From: Echinococcus granulosus
Taxonomy: Eukaryota; Platyhelminthes; Cestoda; Cyclophyllidea; Taeniidae
DNA length: 64,000 bases
Assembly: GCF_000524195.1 (NCBI RefSeq)
Contig: NW_020170501.1
Span: 162,550-226,549 of the forward strand
Reading direction: 5' to 3'
Of this stretch, positions 22,741 through 36,662 are shown in pieces. The position numbers and the translations under genes were made by a program. Within the stretch, counting starts at the first letter, position 1. Each line of letters begins with the position of its first letter. The notes beneath the pieces were generated by a model, which saw nothing but the letters and a program-made list of their open reading frames with translations, was not told the DNA's origin and did not search any database.

Positions 22741-24742
22741 TGGTCAACCCCGTTGTTTGTTAGGCTATAAGCCTTTTATTATTAAATAAAGAGAATGCCA
22801 ATTTGACAGTGTAATGTAATACGATAGTGGTTTATCCCTCGGTTCTGGTGAGGCGCCACTTTTGTACTTCGAATTGGCCCCCTTGTACCTCGCTGGGTGG
22901 GCTGGCCTTTTGGGCCATGCCAATAGCCCAGACACCTTCACCGTGCTGAATATATATATTCTGCCCAAGTATTGTGTCTTCTTTCGTCTTCAGGGAGCCC
23001 CGGGACGCTACAGTAAGGCTCCAAATTCTGGCAAATATAAGCCTTCTGAAATTTTCTGTTGAATACAATAAACTGAGAACAAAGCCAAGAGGAGTGAACG
23101 ATGGAGGTATTGGAAGGAATATTCGGCAATTTGCCTTGCTCCATAAATGGTGGGATGCTAAAAAAATAATTTCACGAAATTAAAACTCCTTTAGTACTTT
23201 TTGGTTCATTCATCGCATAAGGGAAATTGTATAATGTCAAGTACCATTGTTAAACAAATGAGTTGCCATTGATGGATAGCTGATAGATGTCAGGAAATCT
23301 ATTAGCTTTTATCCGATTTATTTCATCAAAACATCTCCAGCTTTGGATATTTCACCATTGTTTGAGTTAACTAAAAGGAGGCCTCAACATCAGGATATTT
23401 TGCTCCTGTCGTGTCTAAAAGGGGGTTTAATTTTAAATAATACTACTAATTATTCTTGGAACGAACTAGCGGATTAATGACAACCTTGATTGACGTAACA
23501 CTCCCATTAGTCCTAAACCTACCTTTGAAAAGGTGTCCAGAAGGCCAAAATGCTCAGGTGACTATGTTTAAAACGGAACGAGGTCCCTTGGTCGTAGTGC
23601 ATGACTGAACTTTGAAGTACCTAGGGTAAGTCTTTGAGAGGTTAACAGATCACATCACACAAACTCGCCTTTTGGCTTCTGATACTGATGCTTTTCCAAT
23701 AAACCGCATAATTATAAAACACAGTGCAGCAAATGCCTAAGCATTGTTATAAATCATGCTTTGAGTGAACCACTGCTCCTAGTGATCCAGTCCCAATGCC
23801 GGATAAAGACGGTTAAATATGCTCCCTTCTAATGCGTGGACCTGTGAACGTCCTGAAGGCACTCTCAGTGTCAACATCTGCACGAAAGCACCTACTTTCA
23901 TAACTGTGTGTATTTAAACGATCAAATGTGTAAAGCAAAGGGGAGTAAAAGATAGAAAAAGCAAGGACCTACATGTTTTGTTAAGGAAGACTGGTCGTAC
24001 GTTTACCACTATTGTTCGAACACATGTGCGGAGATTTAGGTGCAGAATTTGTTATCTACAGTGTTCTTTGTGAGCTAGGCAACTCTAATCTTTGTAAAAT
24101 GGAAGGCACTTGAATAGAGCGAATCCTTATTAAAACATAAAACATTGCATTGATCCTGAATTATTAAGAAAGAGGAGAAGAACATCGTGTTCTGCAAGGC
24201 TAAAGTGTGTCAAGAAACGCTTCTCCAATCTATATTTTGCGACGAAACTAAGTGTTCTAAAATAATGCATTGAGTTCATCCGTAAAATATTTGTCAACTT
24301 TTCGCTTACGGTGTAATGTATTGTGCCACATATAAATAATATTCTGGACTGACACATAACATATTAGGGCAAAGATTTAAAAGCCTTTTTAATTGATCAC
24401 TGCTATTAGTTATTTCTAAGGCATTATCTTAAAATTTAGGTGTATTTTAGTTCTTCCAGAACCTGATGATGGGGCTTCTATTGCTATTCTATACCCCCAT
24501 GTAACCATGTAAGGATAGTCAGCCTAAAAATAATACTTATTAGCGTCCGTTTTTTTGCTGCCACTTTAATATAATGACGTTTATTGTCCAAATAAAAATT
24601 CCATTATTATCTTGGTATATTGAGCCTACTGGCAGGTTTATGGAGTAGGTGGACAGCTGACTGGTAGACGCAAATGGAGGCTGGAAATTGTCTTTATATC
24701 TGAGCTAAATTCTTTGTTGATTTTATTTAGTATTTATGGACG

Positions 24743-27700
24743 ATGTACGACCCAAAACCTGAGGCTGTAGAATCCAAAACCGTTGAAGACAATAGAGTGT
24801 ATGTTTTTTGTTGCGTAGTTGAATTGTCTAGTTATGATTCTTTGTTTTGCCTATGTGCACGGTTATCTCCACGACTAGGTATTCTCCATCACCCTTTCTA
24901 GTATGGATTTCAGTTTCCCAATATAACCTTTTCTTTAACGCTGATAACTCTCAAGGAGTGGAATTCGGGTCATATTTTTGAAATCTGTTGACTCTTCGAA
25001 AACTATTGGCCAGGCGTTATAACTTTGGTGTTCTTTTTATTCGCAGCAATCCTTTTTAGTGCTTTTGTTTTTGTTAAGGGTCTATGTAATCTGTACATGA
25101 TTTAAAAATGCGTTTTAGACCGATGAAAATCTCCGGATTTCCCGAGTTTGCGGAGATTTGCTGCTTCATCAACCACTTCGGTGAAAAACTCGGTGTAATG
25201 CTCACCTTTCCGCGAATCGCTCGTCTTTTGTCGTGCGAAACCGATGGTACTCTCCCATTTTGAGCATAATCCTTCCTGTGAATTGTTAAATTCCTCACGT
25301 TGTTTAACTCCTTAAGCCGATCTGCAATCACTGACGACGCTGGTGGTGAAACTGCTCAACAAGATGCGTCTCCGCACTCAGCTGAACCGCTGGCAGCCAG
25401 CACTGGGCCGATTTCTACAGCGACATGCATACAATTGTGACGAGCTTAGATCTATCGGCAACGGACTCAATAACGGCAGTCCACCGACTCTCTTCTTCTC
25501 CCTCGCTCCGCAGCGCCGCTTGCGGGTCCTCCTCTTCTGTCTAGAGACGCAATTCCATCTTAATGTGCCTTTTAAGGAGAAGGTGAAGACTATAGACTCG
25601 CAAACCCTGCGAACTCCACCTCTAGGAGTAGACATCTTTGGTAACTCCTATTGGCTCCTCGTGGACACTGAATGCAATTTCCTTCTCTATCGTTCCTCTG
25701 CAGAGGACATGACCCTGGAGGTTAGTTACTTTTTGTTTAGGCCGATATGTAGCGCACGCGTTATTTGCTATCTTGTCAATACGGGCGTATTTCTAGAGCA
25801 TATTTGAAGGCCCTTACTTGGCTCTTTCACCTTTATGTGAGCTTTGTTTTTGATATTTTTGGGCGTTTTAGGGAGGTCACATATATTTCCATTCCTTTGA
25901 AAAGTATGCGATTCCATATTGATTGTAGTTAGGGAATGTAGCGTTTTTTTATACTGACCCACCAAATTGAAGGCTTCGTTTCTAACTTTATTGAATCGTG
26001 TATCATTATGACGTTGCGCATTAATGCAAGGTGACAAAACAATCGCAGTCAAAAGTAATACATGACACCCAAATCTACTACATCCGTGTATTTGGCTTAG
26101 TTGTACTTTCGGTTGAAATTTTTTTATCATCAACCGTCCATCTTTCAACATTTTTCCACCCATTGAGCCCTCTCTTTTTGTCCGAGGCACCTGAAACTGG
26201 TGAATGTTTTAGATGCGTTTATGTAACATAGGTGAAAACGAGACCATACTCTCCGTTGCGACCCTCGTAGGACCTTGATGAAACATGAGGGAAATTTGCT
26301 TTGCATGTGTATTTGAATGATGTAGAAAAATCAACATACTTTGGAATTGAGAATTAACTTGCTATACTCTCGGCTCTTCCTTATTTCTCTCATTAAAATC
26401 GTGCATTTTTCCTCCGGACCTCTAATCACAGCTACTCAGTGAATCATTCTCTACGCTGGAGACTGTAATTGAAGATCTTAAAGACGAGAAATACGAAAAG
26501 ACTCCCATCTCGGAGCTATATTCGGTCTTTCGTATAGCTGCTAAACAGGAGCCTGAGGGGCTAAGAAACTTTCCATCGCCTCCAACTCTCCCGGATATTG
26601 TGGCCCCGAGAGAGGTAAAGCTTGACGAATCGGACGTTTATGTGAAGCCGGAGACAGCGGAACTTCCAGACGGTAAACCTGAGGAGACAGAAGAGGAGGA
26701 GAAGAAAGCGAAGGTAGAGGACGTGATTACCAAGAAGTGGTACGTGGTTTACTCTTCTCAATGTGTGATAAAGACTGCCGTTATCCTTACCTTCTACTTA
26801 AATCATGCGCTCTGTTTTATTTCAGCGTGGAGACACCTACTGAGCCGGCAGATGAAAAGCCAATTTCTGGACTGATTGCCTGGTGAGTTATTCCATTTTT
26901 ACATTGCTAAACTGAAGACGGCTTTTTTTACCAGTTGTCCCTTGTTTCGTTTTTAGCGAAGATGCCGTTCCTCAAGCCGATTTTGAGCAGCAAGAAACTG
27001 AACAGCAGAGCAGGTTGAAGCGTCATTCGTTTTCACACCTTTGTTTTACCTTTTCTGTGATTAAGCTTGTTATTTTTCATTTAAATTTCAAGTGTCAAAG
27101 AAGAAGGATCACAGGAGGCATTAGGTCTTCGTCGAAGTGGTCGAAAGCGCAAGCAGGTGGAGTTCCTCGCGATGGAGTCCTTCAACAAAGGCAAAAAATC
27201 GCGAGGTAAGAAGTCCATCTCCATTTCAACATCAAAGAAATCCAGACGGGCAGAAGGGAAGTTAAAAGAGGATAAATCTCGAAAGGAAAAAACATCCAAA
27301 AAGCGGAAAAGACGGCGTCGAGGCAAAAATCCCCGAAATGGTCAAAACGGCAGCAGCGGATGTTTGTGGACCCGTTCCCCAGAAGACTCGGAAACAGACA
27401 ATGAAGAGGATGAGGAAGAAGATTTGTGGAACGACGTTGGCTCGAATGGTCCTGATAACAGCGGATCTTCTCTTCAAGATGGAGAAAAACAATCGCCTCG
27501 TGATTGGTTGGAAGATCTTGAAAGTGATTTCGATTTGGAGGCTGAGGATGGAGGCGACTCCGGAGTTGTAGCTGGGCGGAATCTCCAGCGTCAAAAGTCG
27601 CAGGTTCTGGACGAGGCGCCGTGTCAGATTTGCACTGAATCGAATCATCCAGAATGGCTCCTCCTCTGCGATTCCTGTGATCTCGGATTTCATGCCCAAT

Positions 27701-29243
27701 GTCTTCGTCCGGCTCTTCATCTTATCCCTGAGGGCGACTGGTTCTGTCCACGTTGTCTACACACTCGTTTAGTGACTGCTCTCGTCGAGCAGTTGTCGAC
27801 TCTCCAAGCACGCAGTAAGAAGCTGGACAGCGCTGCAAGAATGCAGGAGCGTTTGAATTTCGTCAACATAAGTGTCACGAACATCCTACGGGATGAGCGA
27901 ACGCGTCGCCCAGTTGTAGACAGTGACTCCTCGTCTGTCGAAAGCGAGGAAAGTTCTCATCAAACTAGACGCAAACGCTCACGTTACTACGAAAGTAGCG
28001 GCTCTACTTCGGATGATGCCTCATCCTCTGATGAGAATGGTGACGATGATGAAGAAGAAGAAGACGATGATGATGACGACGAAGATAAGGAAGAAGAGGA
28101 AGATGAACTACCTGCTCGTATAACTCGTCATCGGAATGTTCACTACAACGTGAATGCCGCATTTCAGCAGTTGGACGAAGTGCTAGTGGAGGATGAGAAG
28201 TATGCACAGGAGCGTTTGGAACGCAGCAAAGCGAAGAATCAGCACAGTGATCACGAGGAGGAAGGTAAGGATGAAAGTGCGGCGTGTGGAGGACCTCCAC
28301 TGCCTGGTTCTGTGGTACCGAAGACTGCAAAGAGGAAGCGGCTCTCCTCCTCTTCGGCATCCTCGGACTCCAAGGGTAGAGAACGCGGCAAGCGTCGGAG
28401 GCGTGTCTCACCTGGAAGCGAGGAATTCCGACCTTCCGATGAAAGTGAAAATGACGAAGATGAAGATGAGGAATATGAGGAGGAGGAGGTGGAGCCAAAC
28501 TCCTCGACGGTGGAGTCAGTTTCTTCAGATCAGAGTTGGAACGTTAATCGTAGACGACGAGGCCGACGTCATGGAAGACTTACTCGGAGGTCCGGACATC
28601 GTCGTGGTGGAAGGCCCAGTAAGGGAAGACGTGGACGTCGAATTCCACATTTCGAAGGTCCGTCCAGTGATGAAGATGGTGAAGAAAGTGTTCCTCTCAG
28701 GCAAGCTGATCTCTTTTTATTCGTGAGTTGGATGCTTGCTTGACGTTCTTCTCCACTTGCGTTTATAGACGCAGTTCAAGGGTTCGCGTTAACTACAGGG
28801 AAATCGAAAGCTCTGAAGAAGAGGAAGAGGAAGGAGCAGGTGGGAAGGAGGCCGCTGTTACGAAGAATTCTTCAGGAAGACGAGCTAACACCGCTTCTTC
28901 TGGAAGTGAATATGCTCCAAGTGAGGAGGCAGAAGGTGTTGAGGAGGACGAGGAGGGCGAGGAGGAAAGGGACATCGAAGGCGTAGAAGCCTCTTCATTA
29001 GCTGTGAAAATTCCACCAATCATGTCCACACAGGAGGAGGACGAAATTCTACAAATTTCCAGTCCCGTTGCTACCTCTCGCGAATTTGGTAATAATAATG
29101 AGCCACAAATCGAAGAGGATTCCATGGATATGGTGAAGGATGATCCCATCTTTCAAAATTTTGTAATTGATGAACTCGTTTTGCCGATTCAGCAGGAGAC
29201 GGAGAATGCCTCCGACATGCAACGGCATAGTCCCACACTTTGA
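24743..29243 (+). CDS. RSF1: remodeling and spacing factor 1 (PHD-finger chromatin protein)
   Basis: Eight exons: 24743-24798, 25119-25246, 25317-25720, 26432-26739, 26826-26882, 26957-27013, 27093-28700 and 28769-29243, giving 1030 residues. All junction phases agree. The N-terminal region (about residues 19-200) has FPEFAEICCFINHFGEKLG, like the conserved RSF1 start. The PHD finger begins at C514 (CQICTESNHPEWLLLCDSCD) and ends DWFCPRC near residue 557; NFVNISVTNIL follows as in vertebrate RSF1. Long Lys/Arg and Asp/Glu tracts surround it. RSF1 pairs with the ISWI ATPase (SNF2H) to space nucleosomes in the nucleus. Intron 7 starts GCAAGC, a GC-AG intron. The protein is shorter than human RSF1 (about 1440). 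The first exon is short, so the exact start is less certain. Confidence 0.9.
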
Positions 29244-31174
29244 GCATTCGCATCAGATTGTGTAGACGGGCATGTAAATACTCACAATCCGTGTATATTC
29301 GTTATTCTCGTTTCTACTTAAGAAAACAAATGAAACAACTTTACCATTTTTTTATCAGCACTGCATATATTCCCTCCTAATAGTGTCCTACTTAAGGCTT
29401 TTCAGTAGCATGTCCAATTTGAGCTTTGAGAAGTACAACTGATTGAAATACAGGATTTTTTGAAGCACTTACGCTGTTAGTGGTGGACTTTCTCTTCGTT
29501 TTCAAGATTCTGGGTCATTTATTTAAGTTGACTTTAAAAATTGGGAGAAATTAGTTGCTTTTTTTACATAATCTGGTATAGACTTCACCAAAAGTGATGG
29601 TGGGGGGAAGGAGGGGGTAGTCTTCCATCCACGTCTTTTTAACTCCCCGTTCGTGAACTGTTTACTTTTGGGGATAATGTTCCAATCCATACTCCGTCGA
29701 TGTCATGCTGTTTTTGTTGGAAAATAGCCACTTTGCAAACTGGCCACCTGAAAGGTTAAAGGCTGTGAGAATGTCACCTCCTACTGCCCTTATTCAAACG
29801 GGAAGGTAGTCTGCAAATCCCGATGATTTTTCTGGGTGATGCGTGCCTCATCAGCTGCAACAGTGGAGTTCTGTAAAACATCTTATAAAAAACGGGTAAG
29901 AAACCCAGCCCAAAAAAGTCAAAAAGGGAAGTTTTTCCCTCACAAGTTAAATAAACCATTTCCTCCTGTAGATTCCCATATTTTTTGTAAAGTGTCTCGG
30001 TCCATGGATTCTAGTGGCCCTTTGAGGGGGGGAGGTGGGGAAGAAAACCTCCTCACCAACGTTCTTACGTCTTTTCATTGCTTCTGAAAATGAGTAGTGG
30101 AAAATGGCAAAGTTTTGTGTGCATATTCTGCCTGAGGCGATCTCCTGTTAAAACGTACCGACCAACTCCTTCGTTGCATAACACCTCGCATTTTTGTAAC
30201 CATTAACGAATAACACAAAAAGGGTGGATTAAGTCGTATCAGTAGCATAAAGCAACGAAACAAATTCGTTGTGTTCCGATTCCTTTGAAAAAGATTGTTT
30301 TATCTCAGTGAATGTAGGACTTGGCCACGTTTGAGACGATGCAACTCTATCTCGTATGTGAGTGTATTCTAGGTCAAGAAATGATGTGTGACGTCCTGCC
30401 TTGACCTCCATCTGATTCACCAGTCGTGGCAGTTTATACGAAAGTTGTCCTTACAAATGTAAACAGTCCTGTTGACACACATTGTATAGACTTTTGGAGG
30501 TAAAACGGATCTTAGGGATATGAGATGGGTGATGAGGGAGTAACCAATACTACCCCTCATTACAAGTCAGTTAGAAAACCGTGAAGGTGGGGATGAATAA
30601 GTTGGCAGCCTTTGAAGCTCCTTGTCACCTGTTTATGAGTAGCACTTTGGCAATCATTTACTCATCTGCCACGAATTTTCCTCCCCAGGTGCAGATTGGA
30701 GTTGGGAGCCGTGGTACACCTCCCACCTATCGAAAAAAAAACTTAACAAAATTGACGAAGGAATTTTTCCAGCTTTGAAAACGAGTTAAACTCGATTTGT
30801 AAGCCACCCGATAAGCTCGAATCAACTTACGATAGTTTATAATGATCAAACGTCAGCGTGGACGCTGCAAATTGGAAGGCCAGTTCAGATACCTCATCTC
30901 CTTCCGCGATTACCTTTTGTCTACAGACTCAGACATCTATGGAATCCTTGAATAATTAAGTCAGGCATACCTCCTTGTTGGCCTAGTCCGGGAAAATCGA
31001 GATAGCTCCCAGGCCGATCCTGGACAGTGGCATGCATTGTATGACGTCGACGAACGGAACCAGGGTCACTTAGTTCTCGCTTGATACAACTACTTCAAGT
31101 TCTCTACTTCCACACCTCAAGGTCATGCAGAACTGAGAATTGATTTGCTTTCAAATTCACGCAAATATTGATCC
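29244..31174. other. intergenic region between RSF1 and the next gene
   Basis: About 1.9 kb without a supported gene. It starts with the RSF1 3' UTR, AT-rich with no clear single poly(A) signal. Short open frames near 29774-30087 and 30229-30420 have no recognisable content. G-rich stretches occur at 29600-29625 and 30024-30042. Confidence 0.45.
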
Positions 31175-34100
31175 ATGTCACATCGGTTGAAGAAGTCACG
31201 TCGTCACTCCCAGGACACTTACCCGGATGTGCGAGCATCCCTCGCGAATAAGACAAGCTGGAGGGATGAAGACTTTGTAGATTTCACACACATCCAACCG
31301 GTTGATTGGCTCGTCTCTGCATCCAGTCAGACGGAGAGTGAGGAGTCCCGTCGAATTAGTCAATTCCAATTACCGCCGGAGCCTTATGACGGGACCAAAT
31401 CGCGACTCTTTTCAAGCTTCCCCAGTGACGAGGATGAGCACCTAGGCTTTGCATTAATAACTTCTAGGGAATCGGAACCTGGGGACGACTACAATGAACC
31501 CAACTTTAGAACTACGAGGCGCGAAATTGGTAAGCTTCCCAAAGTGCCTTGACGATTGAAACAGCCCTTCAGTATTGTTGGAACGGTAGAGTTAAACACA
31601 TTCCAAAGCCCCTAATTTATCTTCACCATCCATTATTCAGGTTGTGCGTTGTGCAAACCATTGACAGGCTAATTTGCTCTACTGTTGGTACTAAAATATT
31701 TGCTTTTCTTTGAAGTGGAATTGTCACCGATGCAAATTTTGCGACGTTGGACGACAATCGTCAACTTGAGTGGACTGAAAAGGGAGGGTGACAAGGTGAC
31801 ACTCAGACCAGAAGCGGCGAACGAAGTAAGTGTGTTGAATAGGTAGAAAAATGAGGGTCTATTCCTCTCTTGTGTCCTCATGACCATATCTGTAAATAAT
31901 TTGCACTTCCCTTAATCCACGACAGCAGGGTTTTGCTACAGGAGGGTCACAGTGCCAACATCCCGAGGTGGAGGGAGGTATGGATTGGTGCTGTTGTTTA
32001 AACCAACCACTTTGTGCCGATAAAACCCTAAATTTCTTTAATGACTTTGGTGTTAAGGGAGGACTGCATAGTTTCTTTCTTCTCTTTATTTCTTGGACAA
32101 AGATTTGCTTAGTCCCAAAGTACTTGATTAGTTGTCAGATTTTATATGACTACAAATCCCTTAGAACTTGAAAAATAGGTTTTTTTTTGAAGCTTCCTCC
32201 GTCAGATAATTATTTCCACCATCTTCCACTCTTTCCAAAAATCTGCTGACAAATTTTATCATTTCACCGGACCGCTGCTGACTGAGCACTAGGCAGATAC
32301 CCAATGAAATGGTTTATTGTCAAAGGAAAAATATTTCCCGTCATTGGATGGTAAATAATGATGTAATCCCCGAGGTTTGGCATCTCAAAATCTTTCTTTT
32401 TAAATGTTGTGATCTAAAAAAAGAAAGACTACGGCTTCACAGTGAGGCTAAATGCAACAACCAGCAGACCAATCCGCCACCCGATGGTTGCAGTTGCAAA
32501 GCACCGCCTTCGAGGCGTGAGTTATAGCCAAATAAGATAATATTCATCCTCTGGAGGCCTACAATACGCAACTCTCCACCCAGCATGGCCCACCTAAAAA
32601 GTTTTGCTGTCCTGTGAAATCCGCCCGAATAAATGTACACGGGTTGTTGGTCTCAGGATGGCTGGAATGGGATTGCACGAAGTAGCAAAATTTGGCAAAC
32701 TACAAAGCAACCCACAAAGCGCAAGTCACAGGGTGACTGCGCTAACCAGGCACAAACATAGGATACGACTGTTGATTGGCTACCAAGCGAAAAGCAAAAA
32801 TTTTGTGAAGGCAGACTGCTTGGCGCTGCTCTTGAACAACATTATGAAATGACTTTGGTCTTCCCAAAGCCTCATAAAATACTTAATCTCTATGAAACCA
32901 TTTCGAGCGCGTTTTAATCACCTAGGTATATCTAATTAAGAAGCACGCTTTTTGGGTAGTGGTGAAGAAAACCAACCCATATGAAATTAAAAAGCTGAAC
33001 CCATATAAATTTGCGTGATTACTTTTGGACGGGATCACTCTCGTCCTGTAAAGCAAGGTTCTCACCTTTTATACCTCCCAACATGGAGCTCATCCGATGA
33101 TGCTAGAAGGGAAAAGTGGAAGAGAAGATTATGTTGGACTATTTAGTAATCCTATTTTACGAGATGATCGTGACAGTAAAGTTAGGGTATTTGCGTAAAA
33201 GCCGCACGTTCGATTGTGCCACTCAATTTTTTGCAGGATTTTCTCAGCATGTCGATGGTTCCGCTTTAAGGTAGTCACTTAGTCCATTTTTGCATTAAGG
33301 CAAACGGAATGATTTTACGAGGATGCCGAGTTTGAATATGCGCGAAATGGGCCCGTAAACGCGCTGAGCAATTTAAACTAAAGAAGGCAATAATTTATAC
33401 CCCTTTGTAAGTGAAATAAATACAGATTTTTCCGTTTTGCGTCAGGTAAATAAATTCTGCTGGGCGAGATTAAAACACCGTCACTTCAACCGTCCAGCAT
33501 ATATTTTGACGAAAGAATATGAAGAAGTTGGTAAATTTTTATTGAGCAATCGAATGGTTCTTAGCGAATAACCGCTATGGGCCACTTCGGGATTGAATTC
33601 TAAGGCCAAGGAACTAAAGGATTTGCTGGGTGCGCTTCAGGACTTCTAGAAGTCAAATGTAGGCGACCCCCTAATTATCTAACAAGAGTGATTTGTAATA
33701 AATAGGGCCAATTTATAGCACACTTCTTGGTAACGATACTAATTGGCAAAACTATATTGTTGGACTGAAAGTTTATTAACTACGCCTTTAAAGTTGTCGG
33801 TATCTATTTGCGATCCTAGATCGAGGCACTACACGCGGCGGCACATTACATGGCGGAGAAATTTGGTCAGGGTTCAGGCGCCTACGAAAAGTGGCGCCAG
33901 TGGTTCCTCCCTGTTTGTCACCCCATTCGGCGTAGGCAAAACATTTTACGGCGCTTTGAGATCGAATACCGTGTCAATGTCCAGGACTACGAACCCGCAA
34001 TGTAGGTTTCTGCAGTTTGTAAGCAAAAGGGGAAATCTATAAGACAAAATTGCTTGTCGAAGTCTCGTCCTGCCGTTCTACAACATTTCTTCCTTTAGTG

Positions 34101-36308
34101 CGGAGAGGTATCAAGACTTCAGGTTTTCATTCTGCTCCACACAAGTTAAATTTAATGGTGTAGTATCGCCACCATTAGAGATGAACCACAAACTGTCTAA
34201 AACGCCCGCATAACGGTGTGCACAATCTAAACAACTAGCACCCTCCCCCCCCCCCCCCCGAAATGAGGAAGTGTGCACAAAGACCGCCACACTGGTAATC
34301 CAGATGACTTGCTTATGCGATCTTGAGAGAGGCTCTTAGGGCTTGACGCAATCACCACACCTTTCCTCGTGTTGCTTTATCTCCAAAATCCACCCGCCTC
34401 ATCACACAATGACTTTGGTTTTTTTCGCAAAATCAGACAAAAGAACATTATAATGCTGCTGGATAGAATTAACCCATGACCAGGGTCCTTTGCCCCCTTC
34501 TCACACCATCACCACGGGACATACACCCGTGATGACCTCAAAAGCTTGCCGCCGTCGTTTCATCGTAAGGAGTACCCTCTTATTTTGCAGAAAAAAAAGT
34601 ACGGGCGGACGGAGCCTAATTGCTCACTTTTGGTGTAAAATCACCTTCCAACATTGTGTCAAGCCCGGAAGATTAATTTTGCTTCCTCGTTTTTTTTTTG
34701 CCTTCAATACCAGGCGACCAATGGCAAAAATGATTCGAAGGAACATTCGACAACTTCTGCACAAGGAGTATGCTCCTATCAACAATAGGATTTGGCACGA
34801 AAAATTGGGCCAACTGCTCATACAAAAGAGTAGAGTAGGTCTTCTTTCAGAAGCTTGCCTTATTGAAATCACAAATATTCCCAGCACTGTGTCTTGAGCA
34901 CACCGCGGCGAGGTTCGGTGGAATGGAAGGTGTTTCATTTGTTAGGTCGGATTTGAAAAGAAACTTCTCACCTTCTCACCGTAAGTAGGTCCACGAGGTG
35001 TTGAAAGACCGCTAATGTAAGTGAGGTAATTTGTCCTTCATGTTACCGGCGTGAATGCCGGAATCGTGGAAGACCTCGACCGTATCTGACATCACCTCAG
35101 AGTAGATGGACACCAATTGTGGAGTAGGAGAGAAGGATGCGTCAGTACTTCCACGTAGTTCACATCTACCAGGCAGTCATTCGCTTCATGTGACCTACAT
35201 CGTCGCCTACAAGAGAGTGAGCTTGAGATTGCCAAACTTTGACGTTGTGCAGACAGCAACAGCGATTAGGACAAGAGACGAGGAAGATTCTCATTTGCCC
35301 CAAGTGTCCCTTCACTGATTGACCCTCTAGACGGTTTATTGCTGAACCATTTGACACCGATTTACGACGCACGCAAGGACGGCTGCATGTACACCTCGTT
35401 TATACCCACGTGACAACGGAGCACGTGACGCCTCCACGTCTGCGTATTGTCTCGAATAAGACGTGCACACACTTGTAAATAGACATGGGTCTCCACCTAT
35501 GCTAGGTCGATCTAACGGACCACATTAAGCGTCTGGAAGAACGTGAGAGGCAGAGACAGACGGAACTACTTCAAAAGGGTGTGATCAAACAGGAGATCTA
35601 CGATCAGGTGTCCACAGCAAAAGTCACCGCGAAGCACAAAGTCCGTCGAAGAAAAGCCGGTAAAAAGGGCAGTCCAACGACAACAAATTTGTTGACACAT
35701 CTTGATGCATTCAACACCGCCACAGTGGCACCTGATTTGGATAAATTGGTGAGTTAAAAACTGTCCCAACGTATGATGTCTAATTGGTCGAATTGAATTG
35801 CAGAAAGCTACAGTAGCGACTCGACAGATTGAGCTGAAGAAGAATGAATTAACCTCCGACCAGGATGTTGACACATCAGTTTCACTCCAATTGCTGCAAG
35901 AGTGGAAGTCGTCGCTGCCAAGTCGTGGATCTAAGCACAAAATCTTAATCCCTCTAGAGAACGATTGTCAACGTGACTTGGCACTACTTGAGGCGCCGAT
36001 CGAGTCTACGAAAGGTGAGGTGACTTCGGATGAGCAACGCTGGGAAGATTGGGTGACAAATGAGGAAATCAGTTCGGAGGACAGTGGACGGATCCATGAA
36101 GATGGACTTATTCCTCCAGCTCCCGCTGTAAGATCGAAAATTAGACCGGTTAAATACGATGCTGAAGACGGACCGGCTGTCAATTTCTCCCCTCTTGTAG
36201 GAGATGAAAGAGCTGTATAAAAGAGCTCAGAAAATACTCAACACTCCCTGTTTCGTGAGGAAGAAACTGCCAACAAAGCCACCATCACCTGAACGCGGCC
36301 ACAGATAA
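31175..36308 (+). CDS. unidentified nine-exon gene, helical charged protein
   Basis: Exons: 31175-31529, 31716-31825, 31942-31977, 33820-34001, 34714-34834, 35253-35303 (weakest), 35506-35748, 35804-36127 and 36201-36308. Together they give 509 residues, and every junction agrees in phase. The start is Ser/Arg-rich and contains FTHIQPVDWLVSASSQ. The middle reads MQILRRWTTIVNLSG, then EALHAAAHYMAEKFG and KWRQWFLPVCHPIRRRQN, then RRNIRQLLHKEYAPINNRIW. A charged coiled-coil-like segment follows (HIKRLEERERQRQTELLQKG) with KHKVRRRKAGKKG, and the end is YKRAQKILNTPCFVRKKLP. AATAAA lies at 36357-36362. I do not recognise the family. No membrane segment or enzyme motif is visible. Confidence 0.62.
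31978..33819. other. 1.8-kb intron of the unidentified gene
   Basis: No nested gene is supported. Short frames (31968-32171, 32309-32527, 32604-32852) are unremarkable. Confidence 0.4.
34245..34259. repeat. poly-C run
   Basis: Fifteen consecutive C residues lie inside the intron between exons 4 and 5 of the unidentified gene. The length may be unreliable in the assembly. Confidence 0.9.
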
Positions 36309-36356
36309 CTCAAGTTACTTCACTCTTTCAAATTCCACATTTTTGTTAAAGAAGGA

Positions 36357-36362
36357 AATAAA
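36357..36362 (+). terminator. polyadenylation signal AATAAA
   Basis: A canonical AATAAA lies 49 bases after the stop codon of the unidentified plus-strand gene, in a fitting position for its mRNA end. Confidence 0.7.
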
Positions 36363-36399
36363 ATGCAAATTGTTGTACTAGATGCAAGCCATACAACCG

Positions 36400-36424
36400 C
36401 ACACACACACACACACACACACAC
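36400..36424. repeat. CA dinucleotide microsatellite
   Basis: About twelve CA units between two convergent genes (unidentified gene on plus, LARP1 on minus). Confidence 0.95.
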
Positions 36425-36662
36425 GGAGTATTGTCAAGGTAGTGGGTTCCACAATAAGCAAACCAAGAAGAAAGAAAAGGGCTTTAAAAAATAATAAAAA
36501 CGATTTTAACAAACCCATCGCCAAAATAATCGTGGCAACCAACCACGGTGGTGCAGGAGGACGATAGGTGGTAAAGATGGTGTTGTTAAGGAGAGAATTA
36601 GAATGGCAGAGATTTAAGGGAATAGAAATTAGATAGAGTAGAGGGGGGATGAAAAAAAAGGG

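Larger units (their letters stand above)
20945..24742. other. gene-poor region with simple repeats
   Basis: Bases 21480-21665 hold four ATTGG boxes about 25 bases apart followed by TATAAAC (21659-21665), but no gene follows. Bases 22215-22240 are a G-run. Bases 22300-22740 are a degenerate GGAT/ATGG-type simple repeat. A block at about 22800-23070 is GC-richer and has overlapping open frames on both strands (up to 78 codons); it may be a repeat fragment. Nothing else was seen. Confidence 0.45.

Noticed and set aside
22735..22800. CAGGGATGGTCAACCC at about 22735 as the end of a hAT-type DNA transposon
   Set aside because: No matching inverted end or target duplication was found nearby.
28004..28498. 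164-codon minus-strand frame opposite RSF1
   Set aside because: It is a His/Pro-rich shadow of the acidic and Lys-rich plus-strand codons.
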